DNA of 64,000 bases from Paenibacillus ginsengarvi (lineage in GTDB: Bacteria; Bacillota; Bacilli; Paenibacillales; NBRC-103111): contig NZ_RBAH01000014.1 of assembly GCF_003626695.1 (NCBI RefSeq), forward strand, positions 150,280-214,279, written 5' to 3'. Numbering within the stretch: the first letter of the stretch is position 1; every line of letters starts with the position of its first letter. The notes beneath the pieces were generated by a model, which saw only the letters and a list, made by a program, of their open reading frames with translations, searched no databases and was not told the origin of the DNA. The translations under genes were made by a program, and so were the position numbers. Shown one piece after another: positions 16,301 to 25,674 of the stretch.

Positions 16301-17614
16301 TTATTTTAATTTTTCTTTTTCGATATAGGCGTCAATCTCTTCATTCGCTTCCCGCAGCGCCGTGTTGACATCCTTGTTGCCGGCAGCGTAATCCTTGTAC
16401 TTGGTTTCCAGTATCCCTCTCGCCTGCGTAAATCTGGTTTGGACGACGTATGCCGCCGGCTTCGTTTTCAAGACGCCCTCGATATGCTTGTTTTTGAGCA
16501 GCGGGTTATCCGCTCCGAATGTTTTGTTAATCGCCTCATTTTGCATCGCGCTCATCATAATGCCCGACCGCGCAAGGAGCGTCTGCATCTCGTCGGATGT
16601 AGCCACCTGAATGACCTGCATCGCTTGCTCCGGATGTTTGCTGTTCGAGGCGATCTGAAGCACGAACGTCTGCACCATGCCTGACGTATGCGGCTTTTCC
16701 GGGAAGCTGGGGTATTCCGCGATATCCCAATCGAAGTCTACGTTCGCCATACTGTTCAGCACCTCGGGAGCGGCAAGCATGGCTACATTGCGGTCTTTGA
16801 CGAAACGGTTGACCGTGCCGCCGTGACTTGTAATCTGGAACGCGTTGCCGGGGATATCGTTGATTCGTTTGGTCAGCTCGAACACCTTGCGCCAGCCGTC
16901 TGTGTTGACCGCGGCCTTGAGCGTTACCGGGTCGACGTACGGGATCGACAGCGAATTGCCGACCTTCTCGATTCCTTCCGGGTCTAGCCCTTTATACTGC
17001 ACGCCTCCCTCCGTACGCGTCAGCTTTTTGCCGATCTCAATGGCCGCTTCCCAGGTCATGCCGTCCGGGGGATAAGCGACGCCGAATTTATCGAATATAT
17101 TTTTGTTGTAAAAGGTGGCGTAATAGTTGTAGCCGAACGGAAGCGCGAACAGCCCTCCCTTGGCGATCGTATCGGATTGCAGCCGTACGCCGTCCAGGTT
17201 CGATTTCTCGAATCGGCCCAAATCTACTTTATTTTTCTGAATGTACGGGTTCATATCGGCCAGCAGCTTGAAATTGGCGAATTGATCGAGCAGGCTTCCC
17301 CAGCCGGTTATGATGTCGACTTCGTTGCCGCCAATCGCCAGGTTTTCAATCGGCATCGCCGTTCGTTCGACGACCTGAAGCGTAATATGCGGGTATTTTT
17401 GCTTCACCGGCTGGATGAACAATCGGTCGATTATGTCCGGCGTGAGCGCGCCGTAGTTGTAAATCTTCAGCGTAACCGGCTCCGTGCTGATCTTCGGCTC
17501 GGCGGAATCTGCGGTTTTGCCGTCTTTCGCGGGCGATGAGCCGCAGCCGCTGGCGATGATAGCCGCCGCTGCAAGCACCCAGACGATTTTACTTAACCCC
17601 ATGTTCTTTTTCAC
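16301..17614 (-). CDS. Solute-binding lipoprotein of the family 1 (Lpl/Ytc) type
   Basis: A 437-residue extracellular binding protein with a lipoprotein signal: charged start, hydrophobic stretch, lipobox IASGC near residue 25. The GTG start follows a G-rich site at 7 bases. The mature part has family-1 landmarks (FYNKNIFDKFGVAYPPDGMTW, KLTRTEGGVQYKG) and a C-terminal motif AAGNKDVNTALREANEEID shared with the lipoprotein at 31956. It probably binds an oligosaccharide. No permease or ATPase gene adjoins. A cre-like site lies 18 bases upstream, suggesting CcpA repression; the AraC gene upstream may also control it. Confidence 0.87.
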   Translation of the reverse strand: MKKNMGLSKIVWVLAAAAIIASGCGSSPAKDGKTADSAEPKISTEPVTLKIYNYGALTPDIIDRLFIQPVKQKYPHITLQVVERTAMPIENLAIGGNEVDIITGWGSLLDQFANFKLLADMNPYIQKNKVDLGRFEKSNLDGVRLQSDTIAKGGLFALPFGYNYYATFYNKNIFDKFGVAYPPDGMTWEAAIEIGKKLTRTEGGVQYKGLDPEGIEKVGNSLSIPYVDPVTLKAAVNTDGWRKVFELTKRINDIPGNAFQITSHGGTVNRFVKDRNVAMLAAPEVLNSMANVDFDWDIAEYPSFPEKPHTSGMVQTFVLQIASNSKHPEQAMQVIQVATSDEMQTLLARSGIMMSAMQNEAINKTFGADNPLLKNKHIEGVLKTKPAAYVVQTRFTQARGILETKYKDYAAGNKDVNTALREANEEIDAYIEKEKLK

Positions 17615-17631
17615 GCGATAGCCCCCCAAAT

Positions 17632-17645
17632 TGAAATCGCTTGCA
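17632..17645 (-). promoter_or_regulatory. cre-like (CcpA) site
   Basis: Reverse strand TGCAAGCGATTTCA fits the relaxed cre consensus TGNAANCGNNNNCA and lies just upstream of the lipoprotein start. Confidence 0.5.
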
Positions 17646-17770
17646 TTTCCTTTCTGCCATCAGTATAGAAAATAACGAGCCTCCATGTATTGAACCGATT
17701 CCGCCGTAAAATTGTGCATCAATCCCGAAAGCCGCAAACGTGCAAAATAACCCCGCAAAGTGGAGCTAGC

Positions 17771-17804
17771 AAAAAACCTCCGCCCACACACGTGGAACGG
17801 AGGT
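17771..17804 (-). terminator. Intrinsic terminator of the AraC-family gene
   Basis: On the reverse strand ACCTCCG and CGGAGGT form a stem followed by six T residues; it begins a few bases past the stop codon. Confidence 0.8.
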
Positions 17805-17810
17805 GTCGTC

Positions 17811-18755
17811 TTATTTCTGTTCGGCTATCTCGCCGGGGTCTTCGCCAATATGCTCCCGGATATACCGGGAGGGCGACATGCCGAATGCTTTGCGGAAGGC
17901 GCGGCTGAACGTATGGATCGAATCGTATTTCATGATCGCGGCGATTTCCGTGATGCTGTAGCTGCCTTCCTTCAGCAGTTCAACCGTTTTCTCCCATTTG
18001 CGCTTTGCATAAACGCTGCGAAGGTTGTCCCCGGTTTCCTGGGTGACGAGGTGGGACAAATAAGAAAGGCTGTAGCCCAAAGCATCGGATACTTCCTTCA
18101 AGTCGACGATCTTCAGCAGATGGTCATCAATATATTGAATCGCAGCGTAGACGGCCCGCTTCGTCCCGTGCTCCGCTCCTTCGCCGGGATATTTGGCTTG
18201 CCAGTCGGAGAAAAAGTTGCGGTACGTCAGAACGAGAATTTGTTCCAGATAAAGCTGAATCATTTTATGCGAAAAAGGAGTAACGCTGCTAAGCTCTTTG
18301 AGCACGTTTACGAAAGGAGCACGTAGATCGAGCCTGTCTTTGCAGATCGGCGACTGCTTGTCGTCGATCATTTGCTTGATCGGCAGCAGCCAGTTGCCCT
18401 CGCCATCGTTCGTATTGAAATGGTAGCCTACGTAAAAATAACGGAACGGATCGCCCGCATCCGTCCCTCCCCGATGCAGCTCGCCGGGCAAGCCGATATA
18501 CAAATCGCCGGCCTGCACCTCGTACCGGACGCCGTTCGTTGCGAACCAGCCTTTGCCGGAGACGATATACGTAATTTCGTAGCATACCTGCTCGTGCTCG
18601 CCTAGCTCAAAGCCCGCGTCACAGGTCAAATCACCGAACTGGTGCAAGGAAATGGCCCCGTACTCCCTAAGCTCCGGAGATTTGGGCAAACAGTCGAATT
18701 GAAAACGCCTTTTTCCCGGAATGCTCGTAATCCTCGTCTCGCCCGATCGCGACAT
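17811..18755 (-). CDS. AraC-family transcriptional regulator
   Basis: A 314-residue regulator with an N-terminal cupin-like AraC ligand domain (about 20-190; VSGKGWFATNGVRYEVQAGDLYI is the typical beta-barrel stretch, cited as VSGKGWF...AGDLYI) and two helix-turn-helix motifs at the C terminus (about 215-305; LKEVSDALGYSLSYLSHLV and ITEIAAIMKYDSIHTFSRAF). It probably senses a sugar. It lies between a solute-binding lipoprotein and a heparinase-like gene on the same strand, suggesting control of one or both. Confidence 0.9.
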   Translation of the reverse strand: MSRSGETRITSIPGKRRFQFDCLPKSPELREYGAISLHQFGDLTCDAGFELGEHEQVCYEITYIVSGKGWFATNGVRYEVQAGDLYIGLPGELHRGGTDAGDPFRYFYVGYHFNTNDGEGNWLLPIKQMIDDKQSPICKDRLDLRAPFVNVLKELSSVTPFSHKMIQLYLEQILVLTYRNFFSDWQAKYPGEGAEHGTKRAVYAAIQYIDDHLLKIVDLKEVSDALGYSLSYLSHLVTQETGDNLRSVYAKRKWEKTVELLKEGSYSITEIAAIMKYDSIHTFSRAFRKAFGMSPSRYIREHIGEDPGEIAEQK

Positions 18756-18949
18756 GGGGACCGCTCCTCTCCTTCCCGCTGTGCCCTGCTCCCTCCATCA
18801 TATCACACCCGGAGCGGAATCGAGCGACAAAAAGGCCGCGGCCCGTGCCGTTCCTATAACTACGAGAAAACGACGCCAACGGACCTCAGAGCAGCTTTAA
18901 ATGCTGCAAGAAAAGGAGCCCGCCTAAGCAGTTATGAAGGGCGAAAAAA

Positions 18950-19000
18950 AAGACTTGCCCTCCGCAGCGACAACTAAACCCTGCGGAATCGGCAAGCCTT
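18950..19000 (-). terminator. Intrinsic terminator of the heparinase-like gene
   Basis: On the reverse strand GGCTTGCC and GGCAAGTC, with an inner CCGCAG/CTGCGG pair, form a hairpin followed by a long T run. Confidence 0.75.
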
Positions 19001-19015
19001 TTCTATCTCCCTTGA

Positions 19016-22000
19016 TTACTTTACCGTAATCGGCAATTGCCCCGTGCGCCGAATACCGTCTTTTTCCACCGTAGTCGAGATGATTGTCGTCCCGGTATTA
19101 TGGGCTTTCAATCGGTCCTGATCGTTCACGTTGGCGATATTGCTATGCTCGCTGTGCCATATGAAGTTGTAGCCGGATAAGTCGGCTTCGCTTCCGTCGG
19201 CATACTTTCCTTTGACGACAAGGTTAACCGTCTCGTTTTTGGTCAGCTCCGTCTTCGGCGATACGATCGCAATATCGGATAAATACAAATTTTGGCGGGA
19301 AAGCGGAATGACGAACGCATTTCCCGGGGCGACGTCGTACACGAATCCCTGATTCAGATCGGTAGCGCTGGCATAGGAGCGAATGAGCGTAATGTCGCCG
19401 AGATCCAGTTCGAACACGCTGCCGCCTAGAGGCTGAATGCCGCGGATCGTGTATACGGCGTTGCGCTTGCCGTCGTTGCTCACATAAATGGAAGAGCCGA
19501 CTAGCGTCTGCGGATTCACGCCCTGCATGTCGAGCTGCACCTTCAGCTTGTTCGACTGCGATAGCTCGCGCGTGAAATCGACGACCGTGCCTTGAAGCTT
19601 GCTTACTCCCGTGCTCGCGTGCGGGGTACCGATTTTGCCGATATAGGCGCCGTCGTTCACGTAAGTGAATACCGGCTGGCCGTCTTTTTCGGAATAAACG
19701 CCGAATGCGCCCTGAAAGCGGATCGTGCCATCGATGACGAATGCGGCATCCGGGTTCAGCGAGCTGACGATATAATCGACGCGGCCGTCGGCAAGCTGTA
19801 CTTTGACAGCCCGGACCGTGCCGTACACGTCCGCCGCAACCGATCCGGGTTCAGCTGTGACGCTTGCTTCTTCAATGCCGCTTATGAAGCGCTGACCGAC
19901 ATACGGCTCGATAACCGACGTAAACGTGCTGTCGAGATTCGTTCCGCTGCGGTGAGCCACGACGTATTTGACGCTGGCCGGATTGCCCGGCTTGTTTTGC
20001 GGCGGCACGCCGTCGGCAAGCGCAACGTCGTTCGTATCGCCAAGCATCGTCAGGCGTAAGTGCACATCGTCCTGCTGCAGCGTGGCGTTCCACGTGTCGA
20101 CGATATCGTAATCGACGCTGAACAACTCGGACGGATCGTTATCGCGCTCTACATTTTTGAGCCAGTGGTAGCCCGGCCCCTTGTAGCCGCTTCCCGACAC
20201 GCTGTCGCCGGCCGGACGCTGGCCGAAAGGTACGCCGGCACCGGCATACGAGCCGCCCTGCTGCGTCGTCAGCTCGAGGCCTTCCACGGCAACCGGCCCT
20301 TCCGCCGCATGGAAGCTGAACCGGTGATCGCTTCCCCCACGGACGCGGAAAAAGTCGACCAGATACGAGTTGTCCCCATCCGCCTTGATCATCGCCGACG
20401 TACGCCTGTACAGTTCGGTTTGCGGATACGCCTTCGGCGCCTCCACGTCGATCAGTTTCACCATCGCACTATCGTCGTAATGCTTCGGCGTACCGTCCCA
20501 CATCGGTGTTTGCTTCATGTTATCGACCACGACCGTATTGTGACTGATCGTATTTTGCACCCATTCAAACCGGTTCACATCGGTTGCATTCGCCTGCTCG
20601 GGATAGCCGAGATCCGGCATCAGGTCGAGCCCGAAGCCGTAATAACCGAGGTTTAGCGCATCGAGATGGCCGTGGCCGCTGCTGCGCCCGTAATACATCC
20701 ACATTGCGCGCCTCGTGTCGACGCCCGCCTCTGCCTCACCGTCGCGCAAGCCTGCCAGGCCATAGCCGGTCAAGTTCATACTGTCCAGATCAAGCGGCCC
20801 GTACTGCTGGATGACCGCCTCGATATCCCGGGCGACCTTGTTCGGATCGGACGTGTAGACGTCGGAATGAATGCCGTCCGTCTTGTTGCCGTTCAGCATG
20901 TAGGCAAGCTGCGCGTACACGGGATCGCCAAACTGCTCGAAAGCTTCGATCGATTGGGCTTTGTCTACCAGAATGCCCGGCTGTCCCGTCGTCCCGCTGT
21001 CCCCGATCGACGGTGTATATTTGCCGATCATGATAAGCGGATACATCGCCTGGAACATTTTGCGGAACTTCACGTTTTCGTACAGATCCGCGTTCGGATA
21101 TTTATCGTATCCGTCCAGCGCATCGGCCACCGTCAAATAATTGCCGATCCACAGCCGGTTGTAGCCGGGGCCGGCTTCGTTGCCGTGACCGTCCCGGTCG
21201 ACGTCGTTCACCATGCTGAACAGCACGTTGCCGCCGGTGACGCGCCGGGGAATGGAGTTGATGAACGTACCGGGCTGAAACACGAAATCGAGCCATTGCT
21301 TCGTCTCGGGCAGCGTGTCATGGACGACCGCAGCCAGCGCGACGGCGCTCTGATGGAAGCCGTTATTGCCGCGGATCTGATCCCAATACATGCCGGGCGC
21401 CACCTGGCGCAGAATGCCGTCCTCGATATTGCGGCGCAGCTCGGTTCCGCTATGCTTCAGCGGCAAATCGTACTGCTGCCCTTTCCCCTGCAAAAACGCC
21501 ACGACATCCGGAGCGTCAAACGCCGTGAAGAAGGCGTCGTAGGCGCCGATGAACGCCTTCACCAGCGATGTCTCCCAGATGGAGCCGACGACTTTGCCGT
21601 CGCCCGTGCCGCCGTGCGAGTTGACATAGATGCTGTTGCTGAACTCGGCCACGTCCATTGCCGGATACACGTCGGCGATCCGGTCCAGCAGGACGGCTCC
21701 CGCTTTGGCGTACTTTTCGTCGCCGGTGTATATGTAAGCGCTTTGCAAATTGCTGAGTGCCGAATTGATGATCGCGGTGCCTCCGTACCATGCAAACCAA
21801 TGGGCGTAATAAGCGACGAAGGTGTAGCGTGTGTTCGTTGCCGGATCAACCCAGCCGTAACCGTCGTCTACGCCCCAGGTCGGCCCTTTCTCCGGGTACA
21901 GCGTATTGACGAGCAAGCTGCGGTCGGCGAGCTGCGGCACGAAGTTGCCGTGGGCGTCAAGTCCGCTCCGGTAATAAGCGCCGAAGTCGTTGGTCGGGAA

Positions 22001-22882
22001 TTTGTAGCCGCTGGCCGGATCGACGATTTTCCACGGATCGTTTTGCGGGTCCGCCTTCCACGGATAGTTGCCGTACGCCTTCAAATCGCCGGAGACCGGG
22101 CTGAAATTACCCGTCAGCTGGTTCGTATTGTAGCTGCGCGGAATCGCCTGTGTCGGCACGAGGTTCCACAACCCTTCGTAGCCGAGCGCGGCGTAGTTGT
22201 CCGCCTTCGCTATCACGCCGTTTTTCAGCGCTGCGGCCCAATCGTACAGCTGCACGTTTTGCCGGGCGGCGGCCAGCTTCGCGTCGGTGAAATAAGTCCG
22301 GCGCGTCTTGCTGCTCGCGACAGCGCCCAGATCGGTAAGCACGAGCCGTGCCGGGTACATCGCCGTGCCCGTTCCGTTGCCGATGCCGTTCCCTTTGCCG
22401 GTCACGGTCAGCGTCAGCGTATGCTTGCCTGCGGCCAGCGGCAACTGGGCGACGTACAAATCCGGCCGCGGATATTGTCCGGTCACACTGTAAAAGCCGT
22501 AGCCGGCGTAACGGACACCGTCTATACTCACGTCGGCGATACCGCCGTCCGTAGCCGTCATGCCGCCCAGCTTGACCATGTACGTTCCAGCTTGTCCGAC
22601 GTCGAATTCGAACGTTCTCGAAGCGGCTGCAAGCGTGGACGCCACCTTCACTCCGTACGTGGCAGTCGTCACCTTCGGCACCGCGTTCGGGTCGCCGACA
22701 AGCATAACGGCGGGCAAACCCGGGGAAGCGTTTCCAAATCGGTACACGGTCGTGCCCGGCATCACAAAAGGATCGGAAGGCTCGGCAGCCAAGGCGGGCT
22801 GCGGCGAAACAAGAGGCAGACAAGCAAGCAGCATGAGCAGGCAAAGCGCAAGGCTTAAGGGTCGAAAGCTCGATAAACTCAT
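19016..22882 (-). CDS. Secreted heparinase II/III-like polysaccharide lyase with C-terminal Big-like domain
   Basis: A 1288-residue secreted protein. A signal peptide (about 1-33, ending PALAAE) is followed by a carbohydrate-binding-like region (about 40-180), an alpha/alpha toroid (about 200-650) and the heparinase II/III beta-sandwich (about 690-900; NTISHNTVVVDN and YLVDFFRVRGGSDHRF are typical). The last 75 residues (VNLVVKGKYADGSEADL) resemble a bacterial Ig-like domain. It probably cleaves an acidic polysaccharide by beta-elimination. The ATG at 22882 follows GGGAGGG; a GTG seven codons earlier lacks such a site. A promoter and a palindromic operator lie upstream. Confidence 0.85.
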   Translation of the reverse strand: MSLSSFRPLSLALCLLMLLACLPLVSPQPALAAEPSDPFVMPGTTVYRFGNASPGLPAVMLVGDPNAVPKVTTATYGVKVASTLAAASRTFEFDVGQAGTYMVKLGGMTATDGGIADVSIDGVRYAGYGFYSVTGQYPRPDLYVAQLPLAAGKHTLTLTVTGKGNGIGNGTGTAMYPARLVLTDLGAVASSKTRRTYFTDAKLAAARQNVQLYDWAAALKNGVIAKADNYAALGYEGLWNLVPTQAIPRSYNTNQLTGNFSPVSGDLKAYGNYPWKADPQNDPWKIVDPASGYKFPTNDFGAYYRSGLDAHGNFVPQLADRSLLVNTLYPEKGPTWGVDDGYGWVDPATNTRYTFVAYYAHWFAWYGGTAIINSALSNLQSAYIYTGDEKYAKAGAVLLDRIADVYPAMDVAEFSNSIYVNSHGGTGDGKVVGSIWETSLVKAFIGAYDAFFTAFDAPDVVAFLQGKGQQYDLPLKHSGTELRRNIEDGILRQVAPGMYWDQIRGNNGFHQSAVALAAVVHDTLPETKQWLDFVFQPGTFINSIPRRVTGGNVLFSMVNDVDRDGHGNEAGPGYNRLWIGNYLTVADALDGYDKYPNADLYENVKFRKMFQAMYPLIMIGKYTPSIGDSGTTGQPGILVDKAQSIEAFEQFGDPVYAQLAYMLNGNKTDGIHSDVYTSDPNKVARDIEAVIQQYGPLDLDSMNLTGYGLAGLRDGEAEAGVDTRRAMWMYYGRSSGHGHLDALNLGYYGFGLDLMPDLGYPEQANATDVNRFEWVQNTISHNTVVVDNMKQTPMWDGTPKHYDDSAMVKLIDVEAPKAYPQTELYRRTSAMIKADGDNSYLVDFFRVRGGSDHRFSFHAAEGPVAVEGLELTTQQGGSYAGAGVPFGQRPAGDSVSGSGYKGPGYHWLKNVERDNDPSELFSVDYDIVDTWNATLQQDDVHLRLTMLGDTNDVALADGVPPQNKPGNPASVKYVVAHRSGTNLDSTFTSVIEPYVGQRFISGIEEASVTAEPGSVAADVYGTVRAVKVQLADGRVDYIVSSLNPDAAFVIDGTIRFQGAFGVYSEKDGQPVFTYVNDGAYIGKIGTPHASTGVSKLQGTVVDFTRELSQSNKLKVQLDMQGVNPQTLVGSSIYVSNDGKRNAVYTIRGIQPLGGSVFELDLGDITLIRSYASATDLNQGFVYDVAPGNAFVIPLSRQNLYLSDIAIVSPKTELTKNETVNLVVKGKYADGSEADLSGYNFIWHSEHSNIANVNDQDRLKAHNTGTTIISTTVEKDGIRRTGQLPITVK

Positions 22883-22975
22883 TACGGTCCCTCCCGATTT
22901 CACGATATTGAACGATCATGAGGCCGATTCTGAGGTGATTTGGTCCGGTTCACCCGCCTTCGTTTCGAATTTTTT

Positions 22976-23004
22976 ATAAATACATGTATCATATCTGTAT
23001 TTAT
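22976..23004. promoter_or_regulatory. Palindromic operator candidate upstream of the heparinase-like gene
   Basis: ATAAATACA and TGTATTTAT form a perfect 9-base inverted repeat with an 11-base spacer, overlapping further ACATGT palindromes. It lies immediately downstream of the -10 box. The regulator is unknown. Confidence 0.5.
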
Positions 23005-23012
23005 ACATGTCC

Positions 23013-23040
23013 ATTATAGATTTGCAAGACCTAGTTTGAA
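23013..23040 (-). promoter_or_regulatory. Sigma-A-like promoter of the heparinase-like gene
   Basis: Reverse strand TTCAAA, 16 bases, TATAAT. The -10 is perfect and the -35 matches four of six. Confidence 0.5.
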
Positions 23041-23083
23041 TAGGGAAAAAAGTCCTTTTTTGTATGTGCTTCGCGATCGCGGC

Positions 23084-23111
23084 AAAAAAGCGGACCCGAT
23101 AGGCCCGCTTC
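23084..23111 (-). terminator. Intrinsic terminator of the sugar isomerase gene
   Basis: On the reverse strand AAGCGGGCC and GGTCCGCTT form a stem followed by a T run. Confidence 0.75.
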
Positions 23112-23145
23112 CGCTTGTGCTTGTTTATGCCCACGCCGCTCCCTA

Positions 23146-23979
23146 CTAGCGCGCGCTTGTTGCTCCCAGCTCCCGCATGTACCGGACAAACCGGGGGAAC
23201 GCTTCCTCCGGCTCCTCGATGGCAGGGTGCCAATGTTTCTCCCACTCGAACGTATACCAGCCGTCGTAGCGGTTTGCCTGGAGCACCGCATACATGTCGC
23301 GAAGCGGCACGTCGCCTTCGCCCATAAAGCGGTAAGTGAACGTCCCTTGCGCGCCATCGTTCGGAAGCGAATCTTTCCAGTGCGTATACTCGATCCGCGG
23401 CCCCAGCACGTCCCACGTCCGTTCCGGCCGCTCGCCGAACATCCGGTACGGGTGATGCACGTCCCACAACACGCCCACCGTCTCCGGCGAAGTGCCTTCG
23501 AGCAGCAGCAGCGTGTCCTCGCATCGGGTCCAGTCGTCGTGCGTTTCGATAATCAGCTTCACGCCCGTTCCCCGCAGCACCGCGTCCGCGCGGGATAGCA
23601 GCGAGGCTGCGACAGCGATCCCCTCTGCCCGTTCCTTCCCGCCAAGCTTGCCTCCGAACGCGCGAATGTACCGTGTTCCGAACCGTTCGCACAACTCGGC
23701 GTACCGCTTCAGCTCCTCGAGATTTTGCTCCTCACGCTCTTTGGATACGAGCGTGATCGAGCTGGAGAAGCAGGTCACTTCAAGACCGGCGTCCGCGATC
23801 CGGTCGCGCGTCTGTGCGTAGCTGGTCGCGAATGGCTCCAGCTCGTACACATTCATATGACCGAGCAGTCCCCGGAAATCGATGCCGTCAAACCCATATT
23901 CGGCCGCTCTGGAGACGATCGTCTCCAGCTCCCACTTCGGACATCCCAGCGTCGTAAACGAAAGCTTCATCTGCTTCAT
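23146..23979 (-). CDS. Sugar phosphate isomerase/epimerase family protein
   Basis: A 277-residue TIM-barrel protein of the AP-endonuclease-2/xylose-isomerase-like family. Typical pieces are the N-terminal FTTLGCPKWELETIV, FDGIDFRGL, LIIETHDDW and VGVLWDVHHPYR, which carry acidic and His residues of the divalent-metal site. Such proteins isomerise or epimerise sugars or inositol derivatives. Two ATG codons are possible, at 23979 and 23970; the ribosome binding site GAGAGG fits the second better. It is followed by a terminator and appears monocistronic. Confidence 0.87.
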   Translation of the reverse strand: MKQMKLSFTTLGCPKWELETIVSRAAEYGFDGIDFRGLLGHMNVYELEPFATSYAQTRDRIADAGLEVTCFSSSITLVSKEREEQNLEELKRYAELCERFGTRYIRAFGGKLGGKERAEGIAVAASLLSRADAVLRGTGVKLIIETHDDWTRCEDTLLLLEGTSPETVGVLWDVHHPYRMFGERPERTWDVLGPRIEYTHWKDSLPNDGAQGTFTYRFMGEGDVPLRDMYAVLQANRYDGWYTFEWEKHWHPAIEEPEEAFPRFVRYMRELGATSAR

Positions 23980-24252
23980 CCTCTCGTTTGTATCTTGCTT
24001 GCTAAAAATAAGAGCCCCTGGAGCCCCTTAAACTCCTAACATTCGGCATCTCATACCGATAGCAGCCTTTTGCGGCTCTTGTTTCGAGCGTAAATGGTGT
24101 TAGGAGCCCACCACGCCAGGTATAAGAGCCTCGAAAGCCCTCTATTTTGTCCAAAAATACAATTTCCTTGAAAATAAGAGGTCCAAAGGACCGCTATCTC
24201 TTTAGCCATGGACTACATTGGGCCGTATACGCAGCCCTCTCCCTAAGCTAAC
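23980..24252. other. Intergenic region with inverted and TAAGAG repeats
   Basis: No gene is evident. CTCCTAACA (24033-24041) and TGTTAGGAG (24098-24106) are a perfect inverted pair. Three imperfect copies of a TAAGAG-led element lie near 24006-24030, 24121-24146 and 24172-24204. Confidence 0.5.
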
Positions 24253-24287
24253 GAAAAGCCTGCCCGAATCGATCGATCGGAGCAGGC
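24253..24287 (-). terminator. Intrinsic terminator of the ThuA-like gene
   Basis: On the reverse strand GCCTGCTCCGAT and ATTCGGGCAGGC form a stem followed by TTTTC. Confidence 0.8.
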
Positions 24288-24297
24288 GTGTCCAGCT

Positions 24298-25023
24298 TTA
24301 AGCGTTACCTTTGATCGGTTCCAGCGGCTTTGCATTGCCATACGTCTGACGAATGCCGTGTCTCGGCGCAGCCCAACGGACCGCGTTCCCGATAACGCGC
24401 AGCACGTTTTCGTTGTAATAAGTCGGGTACGTCTCGTGACCCGGGCGGAAATAGAACACTTTTCCGTTGCCGCGATGGTAGGTGCAGCCGCTGCGGAACA
24501 CTTCTCCGCCTTCGAACCAGCTGATGAACACGAGTTCGTCCGGAGCCGGGATATCGAAATGTTCCCCGTACATTTCTTCATGCTCGATCTCAAAATATTG
24601 CCCGAGCCCTTCCGCGATCGGATGCGCCGGATCGACGACCCAGAGGCGCTCCTTGTCGCCTTGCTCGCGCCATTTCAGGTCGCAGGACGTGCCCATCAGC
24701 TTCTTGAAAATTTTCGAGAAATGGCCGGAGTGCAGGACGATCAGCCCCATTCCTTTCAGAACGCGGTCGTGCACGCGGTTTACGATTTCGTCGGATACGT
24801 CCTTATGGGCGCGGTGTCCCCACCACAGCAAGACGTCGGTATTGTTCAGCACTTCTTCGGTCAGCCCGTGCTCCGGCTCCTCCAGCGTTGCCGTGCGGAT
24901 TTCAAAATCCTCCGCCGCGATGCCGTCGGCGATTGCGCCGTGAATGCCTTTCGGATAAATCCCGGCAATTTTCTCGTTCAGCTTCTCGTGTACGCCCTCG
25001 TTCCATACCGTTACTCGAATCAC
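24298..25023 (-). CDS. ThuA-domain protein (glutamine amidotransferase-like fold)
   Basis: A 241-residue protein of the ThuA family, named after trehalose utilisation in rhizobia. Diagnostic parts are RVTVWNE at the N terminus, TDVLLWWGHRAH, GLIVLHSGHFSKIFKKLMG and VFYFRPGHETYPTYYN. These proteins act on sugars or sugar-acids, often next to Gfo/Idh oxidoreductases and isomerases. I chose the GTG at 25023 because the family begins there and AGGAG lies upstream; the longer open frame to 25197 overlaps the DUF456 gene. Confidence 0.85.
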   Translation of the reverse strand: MIRVTVWNEGVHEKLNEKIAGIYPKGIHGAIADGIAAEDFEIRTATLEEPEHGLTEEVLNNTDVLLWWGHRAHKDVSDEIVNRVHDRVLKGMGLIVLHSGHFSKIFKKLMGTSCDLKWREQGDKERLWVVDPAHPIAEGLGQYFEIEHEEMYGEHFDIPAPDELVFISWFEGGEVFRSGCTYHRGNGKVFYFRPGHETYPTYYNENVLRVIGNAVRWAAPRHGIRQTYGNAKPLEPIKGNA

Positions 25024-25162
25024 AGTATCTTCAGCTCCTAATCGATAAGGTGGCCTTCCCGTCGAGTCTGCTCCTGATGTCGGTTTATATGCTGAATCAT
25101 TGCGGATTGGAGGCAATCTTCCTGCACGCAGGTCGATCGTCTCCGAATTTATGTACACCGCG

Positions 25163-25648
25163 TTAATTCGCGGCGATCCATACGATAAATAGCACAATCA
25201 TGATCGTCTGCAGCAGCAGCTTGACTACAGTGCTGGACAAGAAGCCTACGAGCGCCCCGAGACCGGAGCGGGTCGCCTGACGCATATCCGCCCCAACGAG
25301 CAATTCGCCGATCCACGCTCCAAGGAACGGGCCGGCCAGCAGCCCGACGCCCGGAATGACGAACGGGCCGATCAGGATGCCGATCGTGCTACCGATAACC
25401 GAGGCGCGGGAGCCGCCGAACTTTTTGACGCCCCAGGCGTTCACGATATAGTCGGCGATCAGAATAGCGGCGACGATGGACGTTTGCAGCAGCCAAAACC
25501 AGACGCCGAATTCGCCGAAGCCGAAAAACAGCCCGTATACGAACAAAGCGCCGTATACCGCCAGAACGCCCGGCAATATAGGGAAAATAGCGCCTGCCAT
25601 GCCTACCGCAAACAGCAGGACAATGAGCACCCATCCGAGGATTTCCAC
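25163..25648 (-). CDS. DUF456 family membrane protein
   Basis: A 161-residue, very hydrophobic protein with about five transmembrane segments and the repeated Gly-rich helices of DUF456 (GAIFPILPGVLAVYGALF, ASVIGSTIGILIGPFVIPG). The function of the family is unknown. The GTG start has GGAGGAGA upstream. Glycine-zipper-like packing is evident in the second half. Confidence 0.85.
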   Translation of the reverse strand: MEILGWVLIVLLFAVGMAGAIFPILPGVLAVYGALFVYGLFFGFGEFGVWFWLLQTSIVAAILIADYIVNAWGVKKFGGSRASVIGSTIGILIGPFVIPGVGLLAGPFLGAWIGELLVGADMRQATRSGLGALVGFLSSTVVKLLLQTIMIVLFIVWIAAN

Positions 25649-25674
25649 CCTATCTCCTCCTTAGGCCGGCCCCG

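Noticed and set aside
20666..22858. A 730-codon open frame on the + strand
   Set aside because: It is antisense to the clear heparinase-like gene, has no family features and arises from the GC-rich codon pattern.
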